A DNA stretch of 5,015 nucleotides, from the NCBI GenBank assembly GCA_001829395.1, contig MIBD01000162.1, positions 2,517-7,531 of the forward strand, given 5' to 3'. Shown piece after piece: positions 1 through 5,015 of this stretch (position 1 is its first letter; each line of letters starts with the position of its first letter). A program made the position numbers and the translations under genes. This stretch comes from Spirochaetes bacterium GWF1_49_6. Its GTDB lineage: Bacteria > Spirochaetota > Brevinematia > Brevinematales > GWF1-51-8. Below the pieces are notes generated by a model. It was not told where the DNA came from. It saw nothing but the letters and a program-made list of their open reading frames with translations, and made no database searches.

Positions 1-923
1 CCAATATCTTTGTCAAACGGGACGACCTGACGGGAACCGGGCTATCCGGGAATAAAATCCGTAAGCTGGAGTACCATTTGTTCAAGGCGCGGGCTGAGGG
101 CGCGGACTGCATGATAACATGCGGGGGTATCCAGTCCAATCACGCGCGCGCGGCGGCGGTGCTTTGCCGACGCGTCGGGTGGCACCCGGTGCTGATACTC
201 GGCGGGACCGACCCCGGCGCGGGTTACCAGGGGAATCTCCTGCTCGATAAACTTCTCGACGCGGAGATACGCTGGGTGGACGATCACGACCTATTCCATA
301 ATAGCGGCGCCCTGATCGCCGAGACCGCCGAAGCGATGCGAAAGAAGGGATATACGCCGTATGTGATGCCGATGGGCGGTACGGATACGGTCGGGCTGAA
401 CGGGTATATCGCGGCGGGCCTCGAAATCCGCGAGCAGGAGAAGCAGATGCATACCTCATTCGACGCGGTTTTCTGCGCGGTGGGCACAGGGGGAACTCTC
501 GGCGGGCTGATCCTCTTTAAGGAATTGATCGACTGGAAAGTCAGGCTATACGGCGTCAATGTTATGCTCGACGCGAAGTATTTCCGCGAGCGTATCGACT
601 CACTGGTGCGGGATTATATCGCCGAACATCGTCTCACGCTCCCCCATCACACGGATCTCATCCAGATGGTGGACGGGTTTGTCGGGCCGGGGTACGCGAA
701 AACCACGCCGGAGGGTGTCGAGCTGATTAAGCGGATCGCGCGGCTGGAAGGGATATTCCTCGACCCCGTCTATACCGGTAAGGCGTTCCAGGGGATGATA
801 AAAATGATCGAGGACGGCGGGTTCGCGCAGAAATCGAATATCCTTTTCCTGCATACCGGGGGAATATTCGGCTTGTTCGCGCAGGCGGAGGATTTATTCC
901 CCGGGGTCAAACCCTCTAAATAG
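1..923 (+). CDS. D-cysteine desulfhydrase-like PLP enzyme (5' partial)
   Basis: This is a fold-type II PLP enzyme of the D-cysteine desulfhydrase / ACC deaminase family; the likely reaction is breakdown of D-cysteine to pyruvate, sulfide and ammonia in the cytoplasm. The reading frame is open from base 3, so the true start lies upstream; 306 codons are visible, about 20 fewer than the usual length. The motif SGNKIRKLEY carries the presumed PLP lysine (codon 54-56). It is followed by CGGIQSNHARA (substrate loop), a glycine-rich VGTGGTLGGL phosphate-binding loop, DPVYTGKAF and LHTGG near the C-terminus. ACC deaminases typically have SNQ and DPVYEGK; the SNH and YTGK seen here favour D-cysteine desulfhydrase. 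A related desulfhydrase or sulfo-lyase acting on another amino acid cannot be excluded. The TTG at base 78 lies after the PLP lysine and cannot be the start. The family is clear; exact substrate is inferred. Confidence 0.9.
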   Translation, partial: NIFVKRDDLTGTGLSGNKIRKLEYHLFKARAEGADCMITCGGIQSNHARAAAVLCRRVGWHPVLILGGTDPGAGYQGNLLLDKLLDAEIRWVDDHDLFHNSGALIAETAEAMRKKGYTPYVMPMGGTDTVGLNGYIAAGLEIREQEKQMHTSFDAVFCAVGTGGTLGGLILFKELIDWKVRLYGVNVMLDAKYFRERIDSLVRDYIAEHRLTLPHHTDLIQMVDGFVGPGYAKTTPEGVELIKRIARLEGIFLDPVYTGKAFQGMIKMIEDGGFAQKSNILFLHTGGIFGLFAQAEDLFPGVKPSK

Positions 924-936
924 ACTGGAAGAACGT

Positions 937-956
937 GAGGAGGCTTGTCCTCTTTT
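937..956 (+). terminator. Weak candidate terminator after the PLP enzyme gene
   Basis: GAGGA (937-941) and TCCTC (948-952) form a 5-bp stem with a 6-base loop, directly followed by TTTT and a further pyrimidine-rich run. It lies 13 bases after the stop codon, where an intrinsic terminator would be expected. The stem is short, so efficiency is doubtful. Confidence 0.4.
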
Positions 957-1020
957 CCTTAATATCCTAATGGTGAACAGAGGGTTATTAGAAGTGACCG
1001 TTATTTACTCTGATAAACTT

Positions 1021-1026
1021 AGGAGG
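1021..1026 (+). promoter_or_regulatory. Strong ribosome binding site of the lipoprotein gene
   Basis: A full AGGAGG lies five bases before the ATG at 1032. It fixes the start, which also gives a proper signal peptide. I could not pick a convincing promoter in the 108-base gap upstream. Confidence 0.85.
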
Positions 1027-1031
1027 ACACG

Positions 1032-1829
1032 ATGATTAAATTTTTGTTATCGATGGCGGTGTTTTTATCGGTATCGTTCATGGGATGCGGGAACAGCGGC
1101 GGCGCGAATGCGGCTACCAATTCCGCCCCCGCCGTAGTAGAACAAGCGGCTCCATCTACCGGGAAGATGCTTTTTATTTATGCCTCGTCCGGCCTGAATA
1201 TGCGGAAAACCCCCAGCATCGAGGGGGAGAAGCTCACGAAAGTCCCTTACGGCGCGGCGGTGGAAGTACTGGAGGATAAGTCCGCTCCGGTTACGATGAC
1301 CTACGAGGGTCTCAAGGGTAAATGGCTTTATGTAAAATACGGCGCGGATAAGGGATATGTGTTCGAGGGATTTATGGGGCGTCTGTCGGTTCCCCAGCCC
1401 GGCATGGAATTCACGGAGTATTTTAAAAAGAACTTTGCACCGTTAAAGAAAACTGTCACTAATAACTTTCAGCCTGCCGGAGAAGACGACGGGTATGAAC
1501 TGGATGTTACTTTCTTCTATGACAAGGGGATTGTAATCAGGAAATACGCGTATTTCGAGGGCGGAGACGATACGGTCACTATTCCCGATATGACCGTTCA
1601 GGAAGCGTTCGTATTCCTAAAAGTATTCAATCTGCCCGCGCTTAAAAACGTCACTTTCCCGCAGAAAGGTTATGATAAAACATTCGACGACGGTTCTTTC
1701 TGCACGGTAACTGTCCAGAAGGAAAAGGGCGAGATAACTGTTATCAATATCAGTATCGCTCTAGAATTTGTCCAGATTAAAAAATTGGAAGGCAATAAAG
1801 TGAGTATTACGGTCGGCCACGGAGCATAA
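1032..1829 (+). CDS. SH3-domain lipoprotein of unknown role
   Basis: This is a 265-residue exported protein. Residues 1-18 are a signal peptide: Lys3, a hydrophobic stretch, then F-M-G-C with Cys19 as the probable lipidated residue. Phe at -3 is unusual for the classical lipobox, though relaxed lipoboxes are known in some groups such as spirochaetes. A low-complexity Ala/Ser/Asn/Pro linker (about 20-44) follows. Residues about 45-118 look like a bacterial SH3 domain: SGLNMRKTPS is the typical opening, then KVPYGAAVEVLE and GKWLYVKYGADKGYV. Such domains often bind peptidoglycan or peptides. Residues about 125-265 match nothing I recognise and look beta-rich, with a single cysteine (224). The protein probably sits in the envelope, anchored to a membrane. 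It appears monocistronic: its own ribosome binding site in front and a terminator behind. The domain call is good; the function is unknown. Confidence 0.88.
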   Translation: MIKFLLSMAVFLSVSFMGCGNSGGANAATNSAPAVVEQAAPSTGKMLFIYASSGLNMRKTPSIEGEKLTKVPYGAAVEVLEDKSAPVTMTYEGLKGKWLYVKYGADKGYVFEGFMGRLSVPQPGMEFTEYFKKNFAPLKKTVTNNFQPAGEDDGYELDVTFFYDKGIVIRKYAYFEGGDDTVTIPDMTVQEAFVFLKVFNLPALKNVTFPQKGYDKTFDDGSFCTVTVQKEKGEITVINISIALEFVQIKKLEGNKVSITVGHGA

Positions 1830-1855
1830 CGTTAATCCGTAAAATCTAACAATAT

Positions 1856-1886
1856 ACCCGGGTACTTGATAGTATCCGGGTTTTTT
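1856..1886 (+). terminator. Intrinsic terminator of the lipoprotein gene
   Basis: The arms ACCCGGGTAC (1856-1865) and GTATCCGGGT (1872-1881) pair over 10 bp with one G-U wobble around the loop TTGATA. The right arm runs straight into a T tract (1881-1886). It starts 26 bases after the lipoprotein stop codon. The opposite strand has no comparable T run, so it should work mainly on plus-strand transcripts. Confidence 0.88.
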
Positions 1887-1888
1887 AT

Positions 1889-1970
1889 TGACCGCTTCAC
1901 TACTTCATCGTCTTCGCCATCCATGACTCCCGTCGATGCTTCTCCCGTCCATGGGAGTCGTCGCAGTGAC
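1889..1970 (-). repeat. Degenerate REP-like intergenic repeat
   Basis: Read on the minus strand, this begins GTCACTGCGACGACTCCC and continues with GGACGGGAGAAGCATCG, then GGCGAAGACGATGAAG. This resembles the dispersed intergenic family with a core like TCATTGCGAG...GAAGCAATC seen in many bacterial genomes. It contains the inverted repeat GACTCCC (1925-1931) / GGGAGTC (1953-1959). It sits between convergent genes, seven bases past the DA1-like stop codon, and might also help end that transcript, although no T run follows. Assignment rests on memory of the family, and only one copy is in the window. Confidence 0.4.
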
Positions 1971-1976
1971 TATTTT

Positions 1977-2843
1977 CTAGATGGATTGGAAAAACGTCAA
2001 TAATCCTTCGGGCTTCCGGGTTTTCGCGAGTTCCAGCAGCCGGCGGAATCCCGCGATATGCGGAAGGCCGCGGTTGACCTCGAGCATCGTATCGATCGCG
2101 CTGACCTCGGCGTAATAGTGGCAGATTTTCGCGTACTCGTACTCGATATAGATCGCCATCCCCTCCCGAAGCTCGATATTCTCATAATCCTTTCGCTTCC
2201 AATGAAGGTACTGCCATGCGTGCGTCAACTCATGGGTAAGCACGGTCACGAAATATTCCTCCGGATAGTACGGTACGATATATATATTCCCAAGGATATT
2301 GGCGTTTTTAACCGGTACGAACAACCCCGCCGTCCGCAGATTCATCCCGCCCGCGTAATTCTGAAGCTCGGAAAATCGCACCAGATGGATGGGAACGTCG
2401 CCCGGCAGAAGGAGATTGAAATGGTAGAGGATATTGGACACCACCCGTTGGTAAACCGCCATCGCCTTCTTCGGGGTAATCCCGTGGATATCCCCGCACT
2501 TCGGGCATCGTTTGTCCGTATCGGCGGAATGCGGACGTCCGCAGGAGGGACAAAGGGGAGCGGTAATACATTCGGGGCAGTAGAACGACCTGAGATGGGT
2601 GAACACGCGCTTCGCGGTCAGTAATTTCCCGCACCCCGCGCAGACAGGGTGAAGCAGACTCGCGTAGCATTCGGGGCAATAATCGAGATTACGCATTTTT
2701 TCGGACTGATGTACCCCGCTGATCATCACACGTCCGCACTTCCGGCACACCTTCGCGCAGTCGCCGCAGTAGGTTATCCCGCCGATTTTTACTTTTCCCG
2801 GTTCGCCGCCGATTTCCGTTGAACAACACCCGCATTTTTCCAT
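1977..2843 (-). CDS. DA1-like zinc metallopeptidase with two LIM-like modules
   Basis: This is a 288-residue protein with no signal peptide, probably cytoplasmic. The first 116 residues hold eight CxxC pairs: C4/C7, C26/C29, C33/C36 and C56/C59 have spacing close to a LIM domain (with Cys in place of the usual His), and C68/C71, C89/C92, C98/C101 and C113/C116 form a second, tighter LIM-like set. Up to four zinc ions could be bound. The C-terminal part contains LTHELTHAW (His204, Glu205, His208), a gluzincin HExxH site, and ELREGMA, where Glu227 is the likely third zinc ligand. LIM, LIM-like, then HExxHAW with a downstream EG is the order found in plant DA1 peptidases; the ubiquitin-interacting motifs of DA1 are absent. 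The substrate is unknown. The gene is monocistronic and antisense to its neighbours. The ATG is preceded by a GGGG purine stretch at modest spacing. Upstream, a minus-strand TATATT (2922-2927) could be a -10 box, but its -35 is poor. Confidence 0.85.
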   Translation of the reverse strand: MEKCGCCSTEIGGEPGKVKIGGITYCGDCAKVCRKCGRVMISGVHQSEKMRNLDYCPECYASLLHPVCAGCGKLLTAKRVFTHLRSFYCPECITAPLCPSCGRPHSADTDKRCPKCGDIHGITPKKAMAVYQRVVSNILYHFNLLLPGDVPIHLVRFSELQNYAGGMNLRTAGLFVPVKNANILGNIYIVPYYPEEYFVTVLTHELTHAWQYLHWKRKDYENIELREGMAIYIEYEYAKICHYYAEVSAIDTMLEVNRGLPHIAGFRRLLELAKTRKPEGLLTFFQSI

Positions 2844-2953
2844 TCGTTTCCCCGCGGATATATTTTCGGGTACGGGCGAATAAAAGTAAAATTTCTTTCT
2901 TTTTTCCGCAAATCATGGGATAATATAACGTACGGTTTTACCTGATTGGCAGG

Positions 2954-3070
2954 CGTACCCGTCAGCGGTCTCCCGCTCGTGCACCCCGTGATGAAACACT
3001 TCGATAAGCTCAGCATGACGGGGCGCAGTGTCATCCCGAGCTTTATACCGAGCGAAGTCGAGGTGCTGTC
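2954..3070. repeat. Dispersed inverted-repeat element (TGAGCGAAGTCGA type)
   Basis: The left arm CACTTCGATAAGCTCAGCATGAC (2997-3019, given here as CACTTCGATAAG plus CTCAGCATGAC) faces a right arm starting GTCATCCCGAGC (3030) and continuing CCGAGCGAAGTCGAGGTG (3048-3065). The reverse complement of the left arm matches the right arm at 12 of 14 positions before an insertion of a few bases breaks it. Sequences of the form GTCATnCTGAGCGAAGTCGAAG are abundant intergenic repeats in many environmental bacteria. Read on the minus strand, the left arm encodes VMLSLSK, a string often seen in spurious proteins predicted from such elements. The flank from 2954, with a small AGCGG/CCGCT hairpin (2964-2977), may belong to it; the outer borders are uncertain. 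It fills much of the 271-base gap between the divergent DA1-like and nitroreductase genes. I see no convincing plus-strand promoter in that gap. Confidence 0.6.
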
Positions 3071-3114
3071 GAGGGATATCCCGGTTTTAGAAAATTAACG
3101 AATGGAGAGGTTGA

Positions 3115-3657
3115 ATGACATTCATGGAATTGGCGAAATTCCGGCAGAGTAACAGGAAATATAAAGAAACGCCGGTAGAGCGTGAAAAAATAGAGCGCTG
3201 TCTCGAGGCTGCGCGTATCGCGCCGTCCGCGTGCAACTCCCAGCCATGGTACTTTATCGTGATCGACGACCCCCTGCTCCGAAAGAGGGTCGCAAGCGAA
3301 ACATTCGGCGTGATACTCAATTTCAATCATTTCACGCTTACCGCGCCGGTGATGATAGTCGTAGTTACTGAGCCGTCGAACCTGACCGCGCGTGTCGGCG
3401 GGGCTATCAAGAATCGCCCGTACAACCTGATCGATATCGGTATCGCGGCGGAGCATTTCTGCCTTCAGGCCGCTGAGGAAGGCCTGGGGACATGTATGCT
3501 GGGATGGTTTAACGAGAAACCGCTCAATAAGCTGTTGAACATCTCCGAGGGGAAAAAAATCGATATGGTCATCACGATGGGGTATCCCTTGGATAAACAA
3601 CGCGAGAAGACCCGTAAAAAATTAGACGAAATCAGGCATTACAATATAGATAAGTAA
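3115..3657 (+). CDS. Short nitroreductase-family FMN oxidoreductase
   Basis: This is a 180-residue nitroreductase-like flavoprotein, expected to use FMN and NAD(P)H to reduce nitroaromatics, quinones or similar acceptors in the cytoplasm. The N-terminal FRQSNRKYKETPV (residues 9-21) is the FMN phosphate-binding arginine motif. APSACNSQPWYF (about 37-48) is the second flavin-contacting segment. DIGIAAEHFCLQAAEEGLGT followed by CMLGWF (about 112-137) is the conserved helix and turn, and VITMGYP (about 152-158) closes the core. The length fits the compact subgroup of the family. The ATG has GGAGAGG (3104-3110) just upstream; a second ATG at codon 4 is less well placed. It leads a close series with the DUF433 and GNAT-YoaP genes, but nothing in the sequence indicates the physiological substrate. 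The perfect palindrome GGGATATCCC (3073-3082) lies 32 bases before the start. Confidence 0.92.
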   Translation: MTFMELAKFRQSNRKYKETPVEREKIERCLEAARIAPSACNSQPWYFIVIDDPLLRKRVASETFGVILNFNHFTLTAPVMIVVVTEPSNLTARVGGAIKNRPYNLIDIGIAAEHFCLQAAEEGLGTCMLGWFNEKPLNKLLNISEGKKIDMVITMGYPLDKQREKTRKKLDEIRHYNIDK

Positions 3658-3680
3658 AGGGGTTTGAGAAAGGGGGACTT

Positions 3681-3875
3681 ATGGAAAAGCTCGACAGGAT
3701 TACGGTATCCCCGGAATTCTGCAAGGGTCTGCCGTCTATCCGGGAGACTCATGTCTCGGTCAAGGAAATAGTAAAAATGCTCGTGAGCGGTTCGACACAG
3801 CACGATGTGCTCAGAATTTACCCGCAGCTGGAACCGGAGGATATCGAACAGGTAAAACGGATCAAGGAACTGTAA
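3681..3875 (+). CDS. DUF433 small protein, copy 1
   Basis: This 64-residue protein belongs to the DUF433 family, small helix-turn-helix-like proteins often found as the antitoxin-like partner of PIN-type (DUF5615) toxins. Signature parts are DRITVSPEFCKGLPSIRET (5-23), a central helix pair with SGSTQHDVLRIYPQL (36-50), and EPEDIEQVKRIKEL at the C-terminus. The usual RGTR is RETH here. AGGGGG (3671-3676) lies four bases before the ATG, and the gene starts 23 bases after the nitroreductase stop, so the two are probably co-transcribed. No PIN-like gene follows; the next gene encodes a GNAT-YoaP protein. It is 36/64 identical to the protein at 4822, with the same length, so the two are likely paralogues. 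Family membership is clear; antitoxin function is not shown. Confidence 0.88.
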   Translation: MEKLDRITVSPEFCKGLPSIRETHVSVKEIVKMLVSGSTQHDVLRIYPQLEPEDIEQVKRIKEL

Positions 3876-3908
3876 GAACACCGTGTTTCTTCAATTAATA
3901 AATATAGC

Positions 3909-3913
3909 AGGAG
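3909..3913 (+). promoter_or_regulatory. Ribosome binding site that supports a TTG start
   Basis: AGGAG ends six bases before the TTG at 3920. An in-frame TAA at 3899-3901 rules out any earlier start, and the first in-frame ATG is codon 60, inside the acetyltransferase domain. Together these make TTG the likely initiation codon. Confidence 0.8.
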
Positions 3914-3919
3914 CGGGAA

Positions 3920-4672
3920 TTGAAATTCATTACACTAGACAAACAGAATATCGAGTCGGAACATATCTGCTGCGCTTTTTCCGATAAAAAAACCGTCTCC
4001 GGTTATGCCGCGAAAAAAGAATACCTTTCCAATCAAATCAACAATGGTTTTATTTTTAAAAAGCTGAATGTAAAACACAAAGTGTTTATCGAGTATATGC
4101 CCGCTGAGATCGCATGGCTGCCTGTGGACGCACCCGGTTATATGGCAATTCAATGTTTCTGGGTGGCCGGCCAGTACAAAGACCAAGGTAACGGGAAAGC
4201 CCTTCTGGAAGAATGTATCCGCGATTCCAAGAATAAAAACGGAATAATCGTTATTTCCACCTCGAAAAAGAAACCTTTTTTCACCGATAAGTCGTTTTTC
4301 CTGAAATATGGTTTTACCGTTTGTGACACCGCCCCGCCCTATTTCGAGCTTTTGGTACTCCGGAATACGGACGCTCCGCTTCCGGTGTTCCGCGACCGAG
4401 CGCGACAGGCGAAATGCCCTGAAAGGAACGGGATTGCAGTCTATTACACAAATCGCTGTCCGTTCACCGAATACTACACCGACGAACTGGAGACTGCCGT
4501 TAAAGCGAAAGGAATTCCTTTCACCCGTAGAAAGGCGGTATCACTCGGGGAAGCGAAGGATTTCCCCTCTGCGTCCAGTATTTATTCTATTTTTTATAAC
4601 GGCAAATTCGTCACCCATGAAATCCAGACCGCGGGCAGGTTCGAAAAACTCTGGGCGGGAATCGAGAAGTAA
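3920..4672 (+). CDS. GNAT acetyltransferase with C-terminal YoaP-like domain
   Basis: This 250-residue protein joins two domains. Residues about 1-150 form a GNAT N-acetyltransferase: YMAIQCFWVAGQYKD leads into QGNGKALLEECI (89-100), the acetyl-CoA pyrophosphate loop (motif A), and FFLKYGF (126-132) is the typical motif B end. Residues about 170-250 resemble the YoaP domain: IAVYYTNRCPFTEYY (172-186) looks like a thioredoxin-fold strand and helix with a single Cys180-Pro181 in place of a CxxC pair, and IYSIFYNGKFVTHEI (221-235) fits the later strands. This order matches Bacillus YoaP-type proteins, whose substrate I do not know. It probably starts with TTG behind a good AGGAG site. It lies 44 bases after DUF433 copy 1 and is probably the last gene of that run; no strong terminator follows. 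Confidence 0.85.
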   Translation: MKFITLDKQNIESEHICCAFSDKKTVSGYAAKKEYLSNQINNGFIFKKLNVKHKVFIEYMPAEIAWLPVDAPGYMAIQCFWVAGQYKDQGNGKALLEECIRDSKNKNGIIVISTSKKKPFFTDKSFFLKYGFTVCDTAPPYFELLVLRNTDAPLPVFRDRARQAKCPERNGIAVYYTNRCPFTEYYTDELETAVKAKGIPFTRRKAVSLGEAKDFPSASSIYSIFYNGKFVTHEIQTAGRFEKLWAGIEK

Positions 4673-4714
4673 GCTGTCATTTTTCTCATGCCCCGTGAAA
4701 AATATCCCCTTCGC

Positions 4715-4743
4715 TTGTCATTAACTGTTCTTTCCGTTAAAAT
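4715..4743 (+). promoter_or_regulatory. Sigma70-type promoter for DUF433 copy 2
   Basis: TTGTCA (4715-4720) and TAAAAT (4738-4743) are separated by exactly 17 bases; each box differs from the consensus at one position. Transcription would start near 4750, giving a leader of about 70 bases. The spacer and -10 box are framed by a short inverted repeat, TTAAC (4721-4725) / GTTAA (4736-4740), which might be an operator. Confidence 0.6.
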
Positions 4744-4755
4744 ATACGCACCGAT

Positions 4756-4788
4756 AGTGAAATAAATGAGGAATGAGAGAATTTCACT
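4756..4788 (+). promoter_or_regulatory. 8-bp inverted repeat in the leader of DUF433 copy 2
   Basis: AGTGAAAT (4756-4763) and ATTTCACT (4781-4788) are perfect complements around a 17-base purine-rich loop. The element lies just downstream of the predicted transcription start, so it could be an operator or an mRNA hairpin. No T run follows, which argues against a terminator. A short ATG reading frame opens in the loop at 4766 and runs out of frame into the DUF433 gene. Confidence 0.45.
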
Positions 4789-4821
4789 TGTATATCTAAA
4801 TATTAGCGAAAAGGAGTACAA

Positions 4822-5015
4822 ATGGACGAGTTCGACCGTATTACCGTTTCTCCGAAATATTGCTCGGGCCAGCCGTCTATCCGCGATACCCGTATCACCC
4901 TCAGCGTGATTTTACGGATATTGGCGAACGGTTCATCGGAAAACGACGTACTCACCGCATACCCGGAACTCGAACCGGAGGATATACATCAGGCGAAATT
5001 GATCAAGGAGTTATA
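4822..5015 (+). CDS. DUF433 small protein, copy 2 (stop codon cut by window end)
   Basis: The translation gives 64 residues, then the window ends after TA, so a stop (TAA or TAG) is very probable and the protein would be exactly as long as copy 1. Signature parts are DRITVSPKYCSGQPSIRDTR (5-24), LANGSSENDVLTAYPEL (34-50) and EPEDIHQAKLIKEL at the end. Asp22 replaces the usual Gly of RGTR. AAGGAG (4811-4816) lies five bases before the ATG. Unlike copy 1, this gene has its own promoter and a leader of about 70 bases, so it is likely expressed and regulated separately. Any toxin partner (typically a DUF5615 PIN-like protein) would lie just beyond the window. Family membership is clear; the role is inferred from the family. 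Confidence 0.87.
   Translation, partial: MDEFDRITVSPKYCSGQPSIRDTRITLSVILRILANGSSENDVLTAYPELEPEDIHQAKLIKEL

Noticed and set aside
78..80. TTG as the start of the first gene
   Set aside because: The frame continues upstream to base 3 and includes the conserved PLP-lysine motif before this codon, so the gene is truncated by the window edge and does not start here.
2058..2624. A 188-codon open frame on the plus strand opposite the DA1-like gene
   Set aside because: It lies wholly antisense to a gene with strong zinc-binding motifs, has no good ribosome binding site and shows no recognisable domain; it is a shadow of the minus-strand gene.
2789..3034. An 81-codon minus-strand frame beginning near the repeat
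   Set aside because: Its first residues (VMLSLSK) are a typical translation of the dispersed repeat, and the rest overlaps the start of the DA1-like gene in another frame.
3073..3082. Perfect palindrome GGGATATCCC upstream of the nitroreductase gene
   Set aside because: A single 10-base palindrome with no convincing promoter beside it; it may simply be the edge of the repeat element.
3874..3891. Near-palindrome AAGAACACCGTGTTTCTT just after DUF433 copy 1
   Set aside because: The arms leave almost no loop and no T run follows, so it does not look like a terminator, and co-transcription with the next gene remains more likely.
4766..5015. An ATG frame opening in the leader and overlapping DUF433 copy 2 in another frame
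   Set aside because: No ribosome binding site at suitable spacing is obvious, the peptide has no recognisable features, and the DUF433 frame is clearly the coding one.

Overview
The window looks like ordinary bacterial chromosome, moderately GC-rich, with genes on both strands. It carries seven protein-coding genes, two of them cut by the window edges: a PLP-dependent D-cysteine desulfhydrase-like enzyme (5' end missing), an SH3-domain lipoprotein, a minus-strand LIM-like/zinc-metallopeptidase protein of the DA1 type, a short nitroreductase, a 64-residue DUF433 protein, a GNAT acetyltransferase fused to a YoaP-type thioredoxin-like domain, and a second 64-residue DUF433 protein whose stop codon is cut off by the window end. 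I see no rRNA, tRNA, CRISPR array, insertion sequence or phage gene.

The lipoprotein with a loose lipobox, the strong AGGAG-type ribosome binding sites and two degenerate intergenic repeats of the kinds common in environmental genomes point to an uncultured diderm bacterium. A spirochaete is possible, but this is a guess: no marker gene is present.

Layout: 1-923 (+) PLP enzyme, followed by a weak hairpin. 1032-1829 (+) lipoprotein with its own ribosome binding site and a clear intrinsic terminator. 1889-1970 is a degraded repeat between convergent genes. 1977-2843 (-) is the DA1-like protein. 2844-3114 is a divergent intergenic region holding a second inverted-repeat element. 3115-4672 (+) is a compact run of nitroreductase, DUF433 and GNAT-YoaP with gaps of 23 and 44 bases, probably one transcript. 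4673-4821 is a leader containing the best promoter of the window (TTGTCA-N17-TAAAAT) and an 8-bp inverted repeat. 4822-5015 (+) is the second DUF433 gene.

The genes do not form a recognisable pathway. The points most worth following are the bacterial DA1-type peptidase with two LIM-like zinc modules, and the two DUF433 paralogues (36 of 64 residues identical by hand alignment). DUF433 proteins often act as antitoxin-like partners, but no PIN-type toxin is visible here. The second copy has its own promoter and a structured leader. I do not see convincing evidence for a wholly new system.
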